A stretch of 44,036 nucleotides of DNA, from assembly GCA_011523635.1 (NCBI GenBank), contig WTGI01000012.1:1-44036 (forward strand), written 5' to 3'. Shown in pieces: positions 8,755-15,961 of the stretch. This DNA comes from Acidimicrobiia bacterium. GTDB lineage: Bacteria; Actinomycetota; Acidimicrobiia; Spongiisociales; Spongiisociaceae. Position numbers and translations under genes: made by a program. The notes under the pieces were generated by a model, which was not told the origin of the DNA, did no database searches, and saw only the letters and a list, made by a program, of their open reading frames with translations. Numbering within the stretch: the stretch's first letter is position 1; each line of letters opens with the position of its first letter.

Positions 8755-9542
8755 CGGACCACCTCCATTGCCCGTTCGGCCGCCTCGGCGACTGCCGTCC
8801 GGTCGACTTCCTGGACGCCGTCGGCCGTGACCGTGACCACGTTGGGGTAGATCCCGCGACGCAGGTCGGGACCTCCGGTCGCCAGGTCCTGGCCGGCCGC
8901 CGCCACCAGGGCGGCGATGCTGTGGTCGATGGCCTCGGTCCGGTCGGATCCCGGGTTGTACACCGTTCTCAGGTATGCCCTGGCTTCCCGGCTGCCCGAC
9001 CCGGCGGCGCCGAAGTCCCGCTCCTCGTAGCGCCCTCCGATCGCATCGAAGGTGAACACGTGCCCGGTCCCGCTCTCGGGCTCGATCCCGCAGAACAGCG
9101 GCACGACCACGAACCCCTGCAGGGCCATCGGTAGCTGGGAACGAACCATCCGGGCCAGGTAGGTGGCCTTGCCCTCCAGGCTGAGGCGCACCCCCTCGAG
9201 CTTCTCATAGTGCTCCAGCTCGGTCTGGAAGAGGCGGATCAGTTCGACTCCGAGCCCGGCCGTTCCCGAGATGGCCACGGCCGAATAGGCATCCGCCGCG
9301 AACACCTTCTGGATGTGGCGGTGAGCGATGTCGTAGCCGGCGGTTGCCTGGCGATCCCCCACCATCACCACCCCGCCGTTGTAGCGGAGGGCCAGCACGG
9401 TGGTGGCGTCAGGCGGGTGGAATCCCGAAGGCGGGGTATCCGGGCCCAGCGACCATTCCGGCGCCAGGTCGAGCGACCTGATCAGTTCGGTGAAGCTGGC
9501 GCCGGGCAGGGGCGCCCCCAGAGGAAGGAGGCTGCCCGTCAC
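8751..9542 (-). CDS. prcB: proteasome beta subunit PrcB
   Basis: The 263-residue precursor carries a propeptide that is removed to expose the N-terminal nucleophile threonine. The conserved strand TTVLALRYNGG places that threonine at residue 47. Lys near residue 80 (HIQKVF) and the GDRQAT loop complete the active site. The residue before the cleavage point is Ala46, where most family members have Gly. The GTG start overlaps the pup stop (GTGA), and its stop overlaps prcA. Beta rings do the proteolysis inside the barrel. Confidence 0.95.
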   Translation of the reverse strand: MTGSLLPLGAPLPGASFTELIRSLDLAPEWSLGPDTPPSGFHPPDATTVLALRYNGGVVMVGDRQATAGYDIAHRHIQKVFAADAYSAVAISGTAGLGVELIRLFQTELEHYEKLEGVRLSLEGKATYLARMVRSQLPMALQGFVVVPLFCGIEPESGTGHVFTFDAIGGRYEERDFGAAGSGSREARAYLRTVYNPGSDRTEAIDHSIAALVAAAGQDLATGGPDLRRGIYPNVVTVTADGVQEVDRTAVAEAAERAMEVVR

Positions 9543-9727
9543 TCGCCGCCCTTTTGCACGTAGTTCTTCACGAACTCCTCGGCGTTCTCCTCGAGCACCG
9601 AATCGATCTCGTCCAGGAGTTCGTCGATCTTGTGTACCCCGCCTTGCTCGGCGACGCGCGGGGCCGCGGCAACCGGCTCGGACACCTCGCCGGGACGGCG
9701 CCGGATCCGCTCTCGTTCCTGTGCCAT
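9539..9727 (-). CDS. pup: prokaryotic ubiquitin-like protein Pup
   Basis: The 62-residue disordered protein is the degradation tag. It has the central helix-forming segment (IDELLDEIDSVLEENAEEF) that binds the ARC coiled coil and the C-terminal VQKGGE. Because it already ends in Glu, it needs no deamidation by Dop before PafA uses it, unlike the GGQ Pup of mycobacteria. I chose the ATG at 9727. It has a strong AGGAGG Shine-Dalgarno at 9735-9740 and gives the normal family length. The open frame extends 23 codons further up but lacks similarity there. The stop overlaps the prcB start. Confidence 0.96.
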   Translation of the reverse strand: MAQERERIRRRPGEVSEPVAAAPRVAEQGGVHKIDELLDEIDSVLEENAEEFVKNYVQKGGE

Positions 9728-9730
9728 CTC

Positions 9731-9768
9731 TTCTCCTCCTAAGAACCCGTGGCCGGACCCGGCCACGG
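9731..9768 (-). promoter_or_regulatory. pup leader: strong ribosome site under a GC-rich hairpin
   Basis: A nine-base-pair stem (9747-9755 with 9760-9768, four-base loop) lies just upstream of the AGGAGGAGAA ribosome-binding site of pup. On the minus strand the hairpin is followed by GTTCTTA, a weak T-rich run. It could be an attenuator between dop and pup or an mRNA-stabilising 5' structure. The sequence does not decide which. Confidence 0.45.
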
Positions 9769-9856
9769 TGCGATACCTCACTTGTCGGCCAATCATGCCA
9801 CTACCGGGCTCAGACCTCTTAGGCTCTCCCAGCCGACCCTCACCCCTCAGGGAGTC

Positions 9857-11335
9857 TCAACACCCTCCAAGTGCGTCCAGAAGCGTGGCAGCGTCCGGAG
9901 AGGTGTCGAGCAGGTCGCCAACCAGGGACTCGTTACCACGCAAGGGCTCCATCATAGGCACCCGTTTGAGGGAGTCCTCACCCACGTCGAACACCAGCGA
10001 GTCCCAGTTGGCCGCCACGAGAGAGTCGGGATACTTCTTGACGCATCGTCCCCGGAAGTAGGCACGGGTTTCGGGGGGTGGTTCCACCGTAGCCCGCCGA
10101 AGTTCTGCCTCGTCGAAGATCCTCCGGAGCAGCCCCCGCTCCTCGAGCCGGTATGCCAGGCCCTTGCGGGGATCGGTGTCGTGGTATTGGAGCGCGGCCA
10201 TGGCCAGCTTGGGATCGTGCCACTCCAGCTCGTCCCGCCGGCGAAAGGCGCTCAGCATCCGTAACTTGGCGGTCCAGTCGATCCGGTCCGACGTGAGCAT
10301 CGGGTCCCGTTCCAGGTCGTTGAGGATGGAACTCCACTCGGTGATCACGTCCGCCCACACCGGTTCCGGATGGTTGGAGGCGGCGTACTTCGACAGCCAC
10401 TCGAGGTAGCGGAACTGGAGTTCGAGCGCGGTGGCGGACGAGCCGTCGGCCATGGGCAGGGGCAGGCTGAGGGATAGGTCGTGGCTCAGTTGCCAGGTAG
10501 CCGAGACCGGGTCGGCCAGGGCCAGGTCGTCGGGCACGGCGCGGTCCTCGATGGCGGCCAGGAGCAAGGCGGTGGTCCCCAGCTTCACGAACGTCTGGAC
10601 CTCGGACATGTTGGCGTCGCCGATGATGACGTGGAAGCGGCGATACCGGGCCGGGTCGCCGTGGGGCTCGTCCCTGGTGTTGATGATGGGTCTCTTGAGC
10701 GTGGTCTCCAGGCCCACCTCCTCCTCGAAGAAGTCGGCTCGCTGGCTGATCTGGTATCGCACCGGCGGGCGGCCGTTCTCGGAACCGAGCTTCCCCGACC
10801 CGGTGAAGACCTGGCGGGTCACCAGCCAGGTGGTGGCGTAGCGGATCAGGTCGGAGAAGGGCAACTCCCGGTCGACCAGGTAGTTCTCGTGGTGGCCGTA
10901 GGAGTTGCTCTTACCGTCGCTGTTGTTCTTGTGGACGTACATGTACTCGCCGGGCCGGAGGATCTGGTACGCCTGGTCCACCGCGGTGGCCACCACCCTC
11001 TCCCCCGCCTTGTCGTACAGGGCGGCCTGCCGGGGGTCGACGCACTCGGGGCTCGAGTACTCGGGATGGGCGTGATCGACGTAGAAGCGGGCGCCGTTGG
11101 TCAGCACCACGTTGACCAGACCGGAGTCGGGCTCGGCCAGGCCGTGGTCCTCGTGACCACCCCCGCGGGCGTCCCGGCCCGGGGTCTCCTCGTCGAACGA
11201 CCACCGCACCCGAACGCGGCCCCCCTGGTAGGAGTTGACTACCAGCGAGGAGGCGAGGGTCGGGTTGAAGTCCGGTTGGTTGCGAACCGTGATCCCGTAT
11301 TCGGTCTCGGTCCCGATGACTTTGGGAGCCGCCAT
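9857..11335 (-). CDS. dop: depupylase/deamidase Dop
   Basis: The 492-residue protein is a paralogue of PafA with the same glutamine-synthetase-like fold. Visible are KVIGTETEYGI at the start, the catalytic aspartate in YVDHAHPEYSSPE (Asp87), the KNNSDGKSNSYGHHENY strand and the extra loop near residues 48-70 typical of Dop. Dop removes Pup from substrates. Since Pup here ends in Glu, its other role, deamidating Pup-Gln, should not be needed. It starts two bases after the arc stop and is 129 bases upstream of pup. Confidence 0.95.
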   Translation of the reverse strand: MAAPKVIGTETEYGITVRNQPDFNPTLASSLVVNSYQGGRVRVRWSFDEETPGRDARGGGHEDHGLAEPDSGLVNVVLTNGARFYVDHAHPEYSSPECVDPRQAALYDKAGERVVATAVDQAYQILRPGEYMYVHKNNSDGKSNSYGHHENYLVDRELPFSDLIRYATTWLVTRQVFTGSGKLGSENGRPPVRYQISQRADFFEEEVGLETTLKRPIINTRDEPHGDPARYRRFHVIIGDANMSEVQTFVKLGTTALLLAAIEDRAVPDDLALADPVSATWQLSHDLSLSLPLPMADGSSATALELQFRYLEWLSKYAASNHPEPVWADVITEWSSILNDLERDPMLTSDRIDWTAKLRMLSAFRRRDELEWHDPKLAMAALQYHDTDPRKGLAYRLEERGLLRRIFDEAELRRATVEPPPETRAYFRGRCVKKYPDSLVAANWDSLVFDVGEDSLKRVPMMEPLRGNESLVGDLLDTSPDAATLLDALGGC

Positions 11336-11337
11336 GC

Positions 11338-13077
11338 TTACAGGTACTGACCTGCGCCGACCGCCTCGATGGTCCTCGACTCGTCTTCTCCCTCGATGAG
11401 GGTGCGAACGTAGACGATCCGCTCCCCCTTCTTCCCGGATATCTTGGCCCAGTCATCCGGGTTGGTGGTGTTCGGGAGGTCCTCGTGCTCCCGGAACTCC
11501 TGCTTGATACCGACCAGCAGGTCTTCGGTGCTGATCCCGCCGGAGTCACCTGCTATCCGCCGCTTGATGGCCGCCTTCTTGGCGCGGCGCACGATGTTCT
11601 CGATCATGGCGCCGGAGGCGAAGTCACGGAAGTAGAGGACTTCCCGGTCACCGTTCTGGTAGGTGACCTCAAGGAAGCGGTTCGCGTCGCTCTCGGCGTA
11701 CATCTTCTGTACCACCTGGTCGACCATGCGATCCACCAGGACGGCCGGGTCGCCGCCTGCCTCCTCTAGGGCGTCGGCGTCGAACGGGAGGTCGGTACCG
11801 AGGTAGATCTTGAAGATCTGGCGGGCCGCCGAGGTGTTGGGACGGGCGATCTTGATCTTCACGTCCAGCCTTCCCGGGCGGAGAATGGCCGGATCGATGA
11901 GGTCCTCCCGGTTGGAGGCGCCGATCACGATCACGTTCTTGATCATCTCGACGCCGTCGAGCTCTGAGAGAAGCTGCGGGACGATGGTGGATTCGACATC
12001 GGATGAGATGCCGGTGCCTCGGGTCCGGAAGAGGGAGTCCATCTCATCGAAGAAGACGATCACCGGGACGCCTTCGTCCGACTTCTCACGGGCTCGCTGG
12101 AAGATCAGCCGGATCTGCCGCTCGGTCTCCCCCACGTACTTGTTGAGAAGCTCCGGGCCCTTGATGTTGAGGAAGTAGGACCGGGCGTCGTCGTAGCCGG
12201 TGCGTTTCGCCACCGCGTCGGCCAGGCTGTTTGCCACCGCCTTGGCGATGAGGGTCTTGCCGCATCCGGGCGGCCCGTAGAGGAGAACTCCCTTGGGCGC
12301 CACCAGTCCGTATTCCTCGAACAGGTCTCGGTGGACGTACGGGAGCTCTACGGCGTCCTTGATCGCTTCGATCTGCTCGTGAAGTCCGCCCACCTGGGCG
12401 TAGGTGACGTCGGGGACCTCCTCGAGCACCAGTTCCTCCACCTCGGGCCGGATCAGCCTCTCGTAGGCGAGGCCGTGCCGGGGGTCGATGCGGACGTGGT
12501 CCCCGATCCTCAGGAAGACCCGCTGCAGCGGCCCCGCCAACTCCACAACCCGCTCCTCGTCGGCGTGGGCCATCACCAGCAGCCGGTCGTCGGAGAGTAT
12601 CTCCTTGATGGTGACGACCTGACCCTGGCGGTCGAAGTCCCTCACCTCCACGATGTTCATCGAATCGTTCACCAGCACCTGCTGGCCCCGCTGGAGCGCC
12701 TTGATCTCGATGGAGGGCTGGGCGTTCACGCGCATCTGGCGCCCCCCGCTGATCACATCGACGGTGCTGTCGCTGTTGACACCCAGCACCGTGGCGAACG
12801 GATTGGGGGCGGTAGTGAGCTTGTCGACCTCAGCCCGGAGCATGGCGAGCTGCTCCCTGGCCTCCTCCAGTACTGCGGACAGCTTCTCGTTGCGCTGGCC
12901 GGCCAGGGCGAGTTGGGCCTTGGCCTCGGCGAGGCGGCCCTCCAGGAGCCGGACCCGGCGCGGGCCGTCCTGGAGGCGACGGCGCAGGACGGAGACTTCT
13001 TCCTCGAGCGCGTGCACGGTGCCACGGAGCGCGTTGATCCGGTGCTCGTATTCGTACGGCATCTGTCGATCAGTCAC
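11338..13077 (-). CDS. arc: proteasome-associated AAA+ ATPase ARC/Mpa
   Basis: The 579-residue protein unfolds pupylated substrates and feeds them to the proteasome. It has an N-terminal coiled coil (about residues 10-90) that captures Pup, tandem OB folds (about 92-205), Walker A GPPGCGKT (268-275), Walker B VFFDEMD (341-347) and arginine fingers near 400. The C-terminal GQYL is the proteasome docking motif. The start is GTG at 13077. An ATG five codons later is possible. A TATACT promoter element lies 24 bases upstream, with a direct repeat around it. Confidence 0.96.
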   Translation of the reverse strand: MTDRQMPYEYEHRINALRGTVHALEEEVSVLRRRLQDGPRRVRLLEGRLAEAKAQLALAGQRNEKLSAVLEEAREQLAMLRAEVDKLTTAPNPFATVLGVNSDSTVDVISGGRQMRVNAQPSIEIKALQRGQQVLVNDSMNIVEVRDFDRQGQVVTIKEILSDDRLLVMAHADEERVVELAGPLQRVFLRIGDHVRIDPRHGLAYERLIRPEVEELVLEEVPDVTYAQVGGLHEQIEAIKDAVELPYVHRDLFEEYGLVAPKGVLLYGPPGCGKTLIAKAVANSLADAVAKRTGYDDARSYFLNIKGPELLNKYVGETERQIRLIFQRAREKSDEGVPVIVFFDEMDSLFRTRGTGISSDVESTIVPQLLSELDGVEMIKNVIVIGASNREDLIDPAILRPGRLDVKIKIARPNTSAARQIFKIYLGTDLPFDADALEEAGGDPAVLVDRMVDQVVQKMYAESDANRFLEVTYQNGDREVLYFRDFASGAMIENIVRRAKKAAIKRRIAGDSGGISTEDLLVGIKQEFREHEDLPNTTNPDDWAKISGKKGERIVYVRTLIEGEDESRTIEAVGAGQYL

Positions 13078-13100
13078 TCGCCCGCCTCAGCATTGCGGGC

Positions 13101-13127
13101 AGTATACGAGTGGACACACGAGTGGAC
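13101..13127 (-). promoter_or_regulatory. candidate arc promoter with direct-repeat operator
   Basis: TATACT at 13101-13106 (minus) is a good -10. Two identical 10-bp copies of ACGAGTGGAC (plus-strand reading) lie at 13106-13115 and 13118-13127, spaced 12 bases apart across the -10 to -35 interval. This is a plausible site for a regulator, although which one is unknown. Confidence 0.4.
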
Positions 13128-13156
13128 GTCCTCTTCTCGAACAATTGCCTGACCTC

Positions 13157-13948
13157 TCATAGCGGGCTGACGCATCGGGCGGTGGTCACGAATCCGGTGT
13201 GGCCGACCATCCCGTGATCCGGGCGGACCGAGCGGCCCGCGACGTGCCACGTCCGGAGCAGGATCTCGAAGGTCTCGACATCGACGAACCGCTCGCTGGA
13301 TTCCAGGGTGCTGTGGAACCTGTCGACCTGCGGAACGGTCGGGACGTAGCCGGCCACCAGGCCGCCGGGTCGGAGCGTCTTGGCCGCGGCCGGGATGACC
13401 TGCCAGGGCTCCGCCAGGTCGAGGACGAGGCGGTCGTGGCAGACCTCGGCCGCGATCTCACGGACATCGCCGACGCGCAGGTCGAGGTGGTCGGGAATCG
13501 AACCGAAATAGCGTTCGATGTTGGCCCGCCCGCGGGCGGCATGGTCTTCGCGGAGCTCGCACGAGATCACCCGGCCGGTCGGGCCCACCGCCCGTACCAG
13601 GGCCAGGGTGGCGGCGCCGGAGCCCGTGCCGGCCTCCAGGACGGTGGCGCCGGGGCGGATGTCGGCATACACGAGGATCGGGCCGAGATCCTTCGGGTAC
13701 ACCACCTGCGGCCCGCGGCGCATCTTGAGAACGTAATCGGCCAGGCGGGGACGGACGCCGACCAACGGCGCGCCGTTCGAGGACGTGAACCTGGTGCCCT
13801 CGGGCCGGCCGATGATGTCGGCGTGGGCAAGGCGTCCCCGGTGGTACTGGAAGGTACCGGTGGAGCGGAGTCGCAACAGGTACTTGCGACCCTTGTCGTC
13901 GAGCAGGAGAGCCGGTTCGCCCTCCCCGAACGGGATTCCCGCAGCCAC
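13157..13948 (-). CDS. trmI: tRNA (adenine-58-N1)-methyltransferase TrmI
   Basis: TrmI makes m1A58 in the tRNA T-loop with S-adenosylmethionine. Motifs are the N-terminal barrel, YPKD (84-87), the SAM-binding VLEAGTGSGAA (about 103-113), the acidic residue in CELREDHAA, and VLDLAEPWQV near residue 180. I set the start at GTG 13948 (263 residues), five bases after the stop of a 33-codon upstream gene. A GGAGG at the end of that gene can serve as ribosome site. Upstream codons in the same frame encode no family sequence. The pairing with arc matches the mycobacterial order. Confidence 0.9.
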   Translation of the reverse strand: MAAGIPFGEGEPALLLDDKGRKYLLRLRSTGTFQYHRGRLAHADIIGRPEGTRFTSSNGAPLVGVRPRLADYVLKMRRGPQVVYPKDLGPILVYADIRPGATVLEAGTGSGAATLALVRAVGPTGRVISCELREDHAARGRANIERYFGSIPDHLDLRVGDVREIAAEVCHDRLVLDLAEPWQVIPAAAKTLRPGGLVAGYVPTVPQVDRFHSTLESSERFVDVETFEILLRTWHVAGRSVRPDHGMVGHTGFVTTARCVSPL

Positions 13949-13953
13949 GACGG

Positions 13954-14055
13954 TCAGAATCCTCCGAGCGAGGCCAGGCTGGCCACCAGGGTCAGCACCA
14001 TGCCGGCTACGGTGACCCAGACCACCACCTTCACCCACGTGGGCGTCTGCCTCAT
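13954..14055 (-). CDS. 33-residue single-pass membrane peptide upstream of trmI
   Basis: ATG at 14055 is preceded by an AGGAGAG ribosome site. The 33-residue product starts MRQTPTWVKVVVWV and consists of one membrane helix (about residues 8-30) after a short polar start. It ends five bases before the trmI start and overlaps the trmI ribosome site, so it may couple trmI translation. Its shape (short polar N-terminus, VVW, one helix) resembles the small DUF4044-type membrane proteins, but that is weak evidence. Function is unknown. Confidence 0.6.
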   Translation of the reverse strand: MRQTPTWVKVVVWVTVAGMVLTLVASLASLGGF

Positions 14056-14069
14056 GTGCTCTCTCCTGG

Positions 14070-14134
14070 TTTCTTGTTTCTAGTCTCTAGTGTCCATCAT
14101 AACCAGCAACTAGCAACTAGAAACTAGCAACTAC
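14070..14134. repeat. inverted array of 7-bp repeats upstream of the trmI unit
   Basis: Positions 14070-14090 read TTTCTTG, TTTCTAG, TCTCTAG. Positions 14107-14134 read CAACTAG, CAACTAG, AAACTAG, CAACTAC in the opposite sense. The two halves can pair. The array lies between divergent genes, the 33-codon gene on the minus strand and a small gene on the plus strand. Confidence 0.72.
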
Positions 14135-14142
14135 AGATTCGC

Positions 14143-14148
14143 TAGCCT
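14143..14148 (+). promoter_or_regulatory. candidate -10 of the small plus-strand membrane-protein gene
   Basis: TAGCCT sits in the 13-mer TCGCTAGCCTGCA (14139-14151), five bases before GTG 14154 and eight before ATG 14157. The identical 13-mer recurs at 43126-43138 upstream of lepA, which supports a promoter role. Confidence 0.4.
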
Positions 14149-14153
14149 GCACC

Positions 14154-14390
14154 GTGATGCTCCGGTTCCTCTCTGCTCGTCGCGGCGCCCGTTACCTTTT
14201 CAAAGGCCTTCGGCAAGGCAGGTGGCCGCTCATCCTGGTGGGCCTGACCGTACTCGTGGCGCGGTTCAACAAGTGTTGTCGGCCGGACGCCTCACGGGTG
14301 GCGACGGTCCGGGTGAAACCCGGTCAGAGCCTCGGACTACGGGTCTCCCGGCCCGGCGAGGCACCCACGACCTTCCGCGTAGACAGCTAG
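14154..14390 (+). CDS. small hypothetical membrane protein
   Basis: The frame encodes 78 residues: a basic N-terminus, one hydrophobic segment (about residues 25-36, PLILVGLTVLVA) and a C-terminal part rich in Arg, Val and Pro. Codon third positions are mostly G or C, as in neighbouring genes, and a TAGCCT -10 hexamer precedes the start, so I regard it as real. No family is recognised. The start may be GTG 14154 or the adjacent ATG 14157. It is the only plus-strand gene in the first 27 kb and is bounded on both sides by heptad repeats. Confidence 0.6.
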   Translation: MMLRFLSARRGARYLFKGLRQGRWPLILVGLTVLVARFNKCCRPDASRVATVRVKPGQSLGLRVSRPGEAPTTFRVDS

Positions 14391-14469
14391 TTGTTAGCAA
14401 ATGGTTGTTAGTTACCATTTGAACAGTGTACTAGAAACTAACTACTAGCAACTTGCAACTAAAAGCTAC
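14391..14469. repeat. 7-bp repeat array between convergent small genes
   Basis: Directly after the plus-strand stop codon come TTGTTAG (14391-14397), CAAATGG and TTGTTAG (14405-14411). Positions 14428-14469 then read GTACTAG, AAACTAA, CTACTAG, CAACTTG, CAACTAA, AAGCTAC. The last heptad includes the stop of the minus-strand gene (TAG, 14466-14468). Both convergent transcripts therefore end inside the array. Confidence 0.7.
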
Positions 14470-14657
14470 AGCCGGTGGATCTCGATCCGGGCGCCGCGGC
14501 GTCTGGCGCGCCTCCGTCCGGCCAGGAAGACGATGGCGAGCGCGCCGGCCCAGGCCAAGGCGTTTCTCATCGCGGCCGAGCGGACGAAGTCACCGGTGTC
14601 GTTGACGGCTTCCTCGATCTGGTGAGCCTTGGCTTCGATGTCGTCACGGGTGATCAC
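14466..14657 (-). CDS. small membrane-anchored hypothetical protein
   Basis: The 63-residue protein starts at GTG 14657, which overlaps the stop of the holin-like gene (GTGA). It has a charged helix (about 5-28), one membrane helix (about 33-47) and a very basic tail (GRRRARRRGAR). Small proteins of this kind commonly follow phage-holin-family genes in actinobacterial chromosomes. Function is unknown. Confidence 0.65.
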   Translation of the reverse strand: MITRDDIEAKAHQIEEAVNDTGDFVRSAAMRNALAWAGALAIVFLAGRRRARRRGARIEIHRL

Positions 14658-14959
14658 AGGGACTCCCTGGGTCGGTTGGCCAGCCATATCACGAAGAGAG
14701 CCAGCAGGGCGGCCAGCGCCGCGCCGATGAAGTAGCCCAGAACACTCCACAGCGCGCTGTCAGGAAGCAGGTCTAGCACCAGTCTGAGCCCGGCGATCGA
14801 GAGCATCAACCACCCCGCGGCGAACAGCAGTCCCGCCAGCAGGCTGAACCCCGCGAAACGTGCCACCCGGCGCAAGGGCGCCACCGTCTCCTGGGCGAGG
14901 TATGCCTTCGACATCTCGAGCAACTCGGACATCAACTGGGGGATTTCAGCTTGCTTCAT
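14654..14959 (-). CDS. phage-holin-family (Holin-X type) membrane protein
   Basis: The 101-residue protein has an amphipathic N-terminus (about 1-30, with MSELLEMSKAYLAQE) and two membrane helices (about 33-57 and 71-94). This matches the chromosomal putative actinobacterial Holin-X family, which is widespread outside phages and of unknown function. No phage genes are near, so it should not be read as a prophage lysis gene. A TAGGCT hexamer at 14987-14992 could be its -10 and overlaps the left tip of the palindromic element. Confidence 0.75.
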   Translation of the reverse strand: MKQAEIPQLMSELLEMSKAYLAQETVAPLRRVARFAGFSLLAGLLFAAGWLMLSIAGLRLVLDLLPDSALWSVLGYFIGAALAALLALFVIWLANRPRESL

Positions 14960-14989
14960 GCGTGTGTGATCCGGCAGGGGTACGCAAGC

Positions 14990-15159
14990 CTAGTGGTCTG
15001 TCTGCGCAACAACCAGGTGTGGCCTGGCGGTCATCGGCGTCCCTCGCGGCGTTCTGCTTCCTCAACGTACCACTGCGGGTACGCCCTCGTCAGCGGGCCT
15101 TGCGAGGAACACCGCTGCCGACGCCATACCACACCGCCGTTACACAGACAGACCACTAG
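14990..15159. repeat. palindromic element of about 170 bp with 15-bp terminal inverted repeats
   Basis: Positions 14990-15004 (CTAGTGGTCTGTCTG) are the exact reverse complement of 15145-15159. Similarity between the arms continues inward with gaps (GGTGTGG, TGGCG and CCTCGC blocks pair), and a small hairpin (CGTACC/GGTACG) sits near the centre at about 15065-15082. It holds no gene and no clear target-site duplication. It could be a non-autonomous (MITE-like) element or a structured RNA. Confidence 0.6.
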
Positions 15160-15212
15160 CGAGTGAAGGTGGGTAATCCTCATGGAAAATGGATATCGGC
15201 GCCCGGGAGGCT

Positions 15213-15755
15213 TCATCCCAGCAGGGGCTTGTAGGCCTCCAGGAACCGTTGGTAGGTGGCCACTCCGGATCTCTGCCGCTCGATCTCGTCCTCGGTCAGC
15301 CGCCTCACCGGCTTGGCCGGTATGCCCATGGCGAGCGTCCAGGGCGGGATGACCCGGCCCTCCGGCAACACTGCGCCGGACGCCAGCCAGGCGCCCTCAC
15401 CTAGCTCGGAGCCGGTGAGTGCCATTGCGCCGATCCCGACCAGACAATGGTCTCCGACTCTCACGCTGTGCAGCACCGCGGCGTGACCCACCGTGGTGTC
15501 CCTGCCAACGACACACGGGAAGCCGGGGTCGCAATGCATCACCACGTTGTCCTGGAGGTTCGATCCCTCCCCCACCACCGCCCGGTCCAACTCGGCGCGG
15601 ATGACCACCCCGAACATCACAACGGCGCGGGCCTCGATCACAGCGTCGCCGTAGATGTGAACGCCCGGCGCCACGAAGGAGTCGGGATGGATCGAAGGGG
15701 ATCCCAGGACCACCGGTCCCTCAGGTTCCCCGTGGGTTTGATCGGCCCGGGACAC
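15213..15755 (-). CDS. gamma-carbonic-anhydrase-like hexapeptide-repeat protein (YrdA/PaaY family)
   Basis: The 180-residue protein is a left-handed beta-helix of hexapeptide repeats (about residues 15-150) with a C-terminal helix. The metal-binding histidines of the family are visible in VVMHCD, VGHAAVLHS. Members are trimeric; some hydrate CO2 and others have unclear enzyme roles. The GTG at 15755 follows a TATCCT -10 hexamer by six bases, implying a leaderless mRNA. It is followed by the palindromic element. Confidence 0.85.
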   Translation of the reverse strand: MSRADQTHGEPEGPVVLGSPSIHPDSFVAPGVHIYGDAVIEARAVVMFGVVIRAELDRAVVGEGSNLQDNVVMHCDPGFPCVVGRDTTVGHAAVLHSVRVGDHCLVGIGAMALTGSELGEGAWLASGAVLPEGRVIPPWTLAMGIPAKPVRRLTEDEIERQRSGVATYQRFLEAYKPLLG

Positions 15756-15761
15756 GACCGA

Positions 15762-15767
15762 AGGATA
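15762..15767 (-). promoter_or_regulatory. candidate -10 of the gamma-carbonic-anhydrase-like gene
   Basis: TATCCT ends six bases before the GTG start, so the transcript would start at the first codon. There is no Shine-Dalgarno sequence. Confidence 0.45.
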
Positions 15768-15834
15768 CCTCCGGCCCGGTGAACGACTGGTCTATCCGTG
15801 GATTGGCCTGGTTGGTCCGCAGACAAGACATGGG

Positions 15835-15918
15835 TGTCGGAGAGAGGACTCGAACCTCCACGCCCTTGCGGGCACTAGGCCCTCAACCTAGCGCGTCTAC
15901 CAGTTCCGCCACTCCGAC
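15835..15918 (-). tRNA. tRNA-Leu (anticodon GAG)
   Basis: The 84-nt class II tRNA has a 7-bp acceptor stem GTCGGAG/CTCCGAC, the D-arm GGTAGACGC, an anticodon stem CTAGG/CCTAG with loop TTGAGGG (anticodon GAG, reading CUC and CUU), a long variable arm (TGCCCGCAAGGGCGT) and T-loop GTTCGAGTC. CCA is not encoded. Confidence 0.95.
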
Positions 15919-15933
15919 CCGAGCGGGGGCAAG

Positions 15934-15961
15934 AGTATACCCACGGCGGGTCTCGTGTCAG
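15934..15961 (-). promoter_or_regulatory. promoter of tRNA-Leu(GAG)
   Basis: CTGACA (-35, 15956-15961) and TATACT (-10, 15934-15939) are separated by 16 bases. The start of transcription would be about eight bases before the tRNA. This is the best sigma-70-type promoter in the window; its -35 overlaps the stop codon of the MBL hydrolase gene. Confidence 0.6.

Noticed and set aside
14654-14959. Phage holin as evidence of a prophage
   Set aside because: This Holin-X type is common in actinobacterial chromosomes and no endolysin, integrase or structural phage gene is near.
14990-15159. Palindromic element as a simple transcription terminator
   Set aside because: It is far longer than a terminator, has no T run, and its best-paired bases are at the outer ends, as in transposon-like elements.
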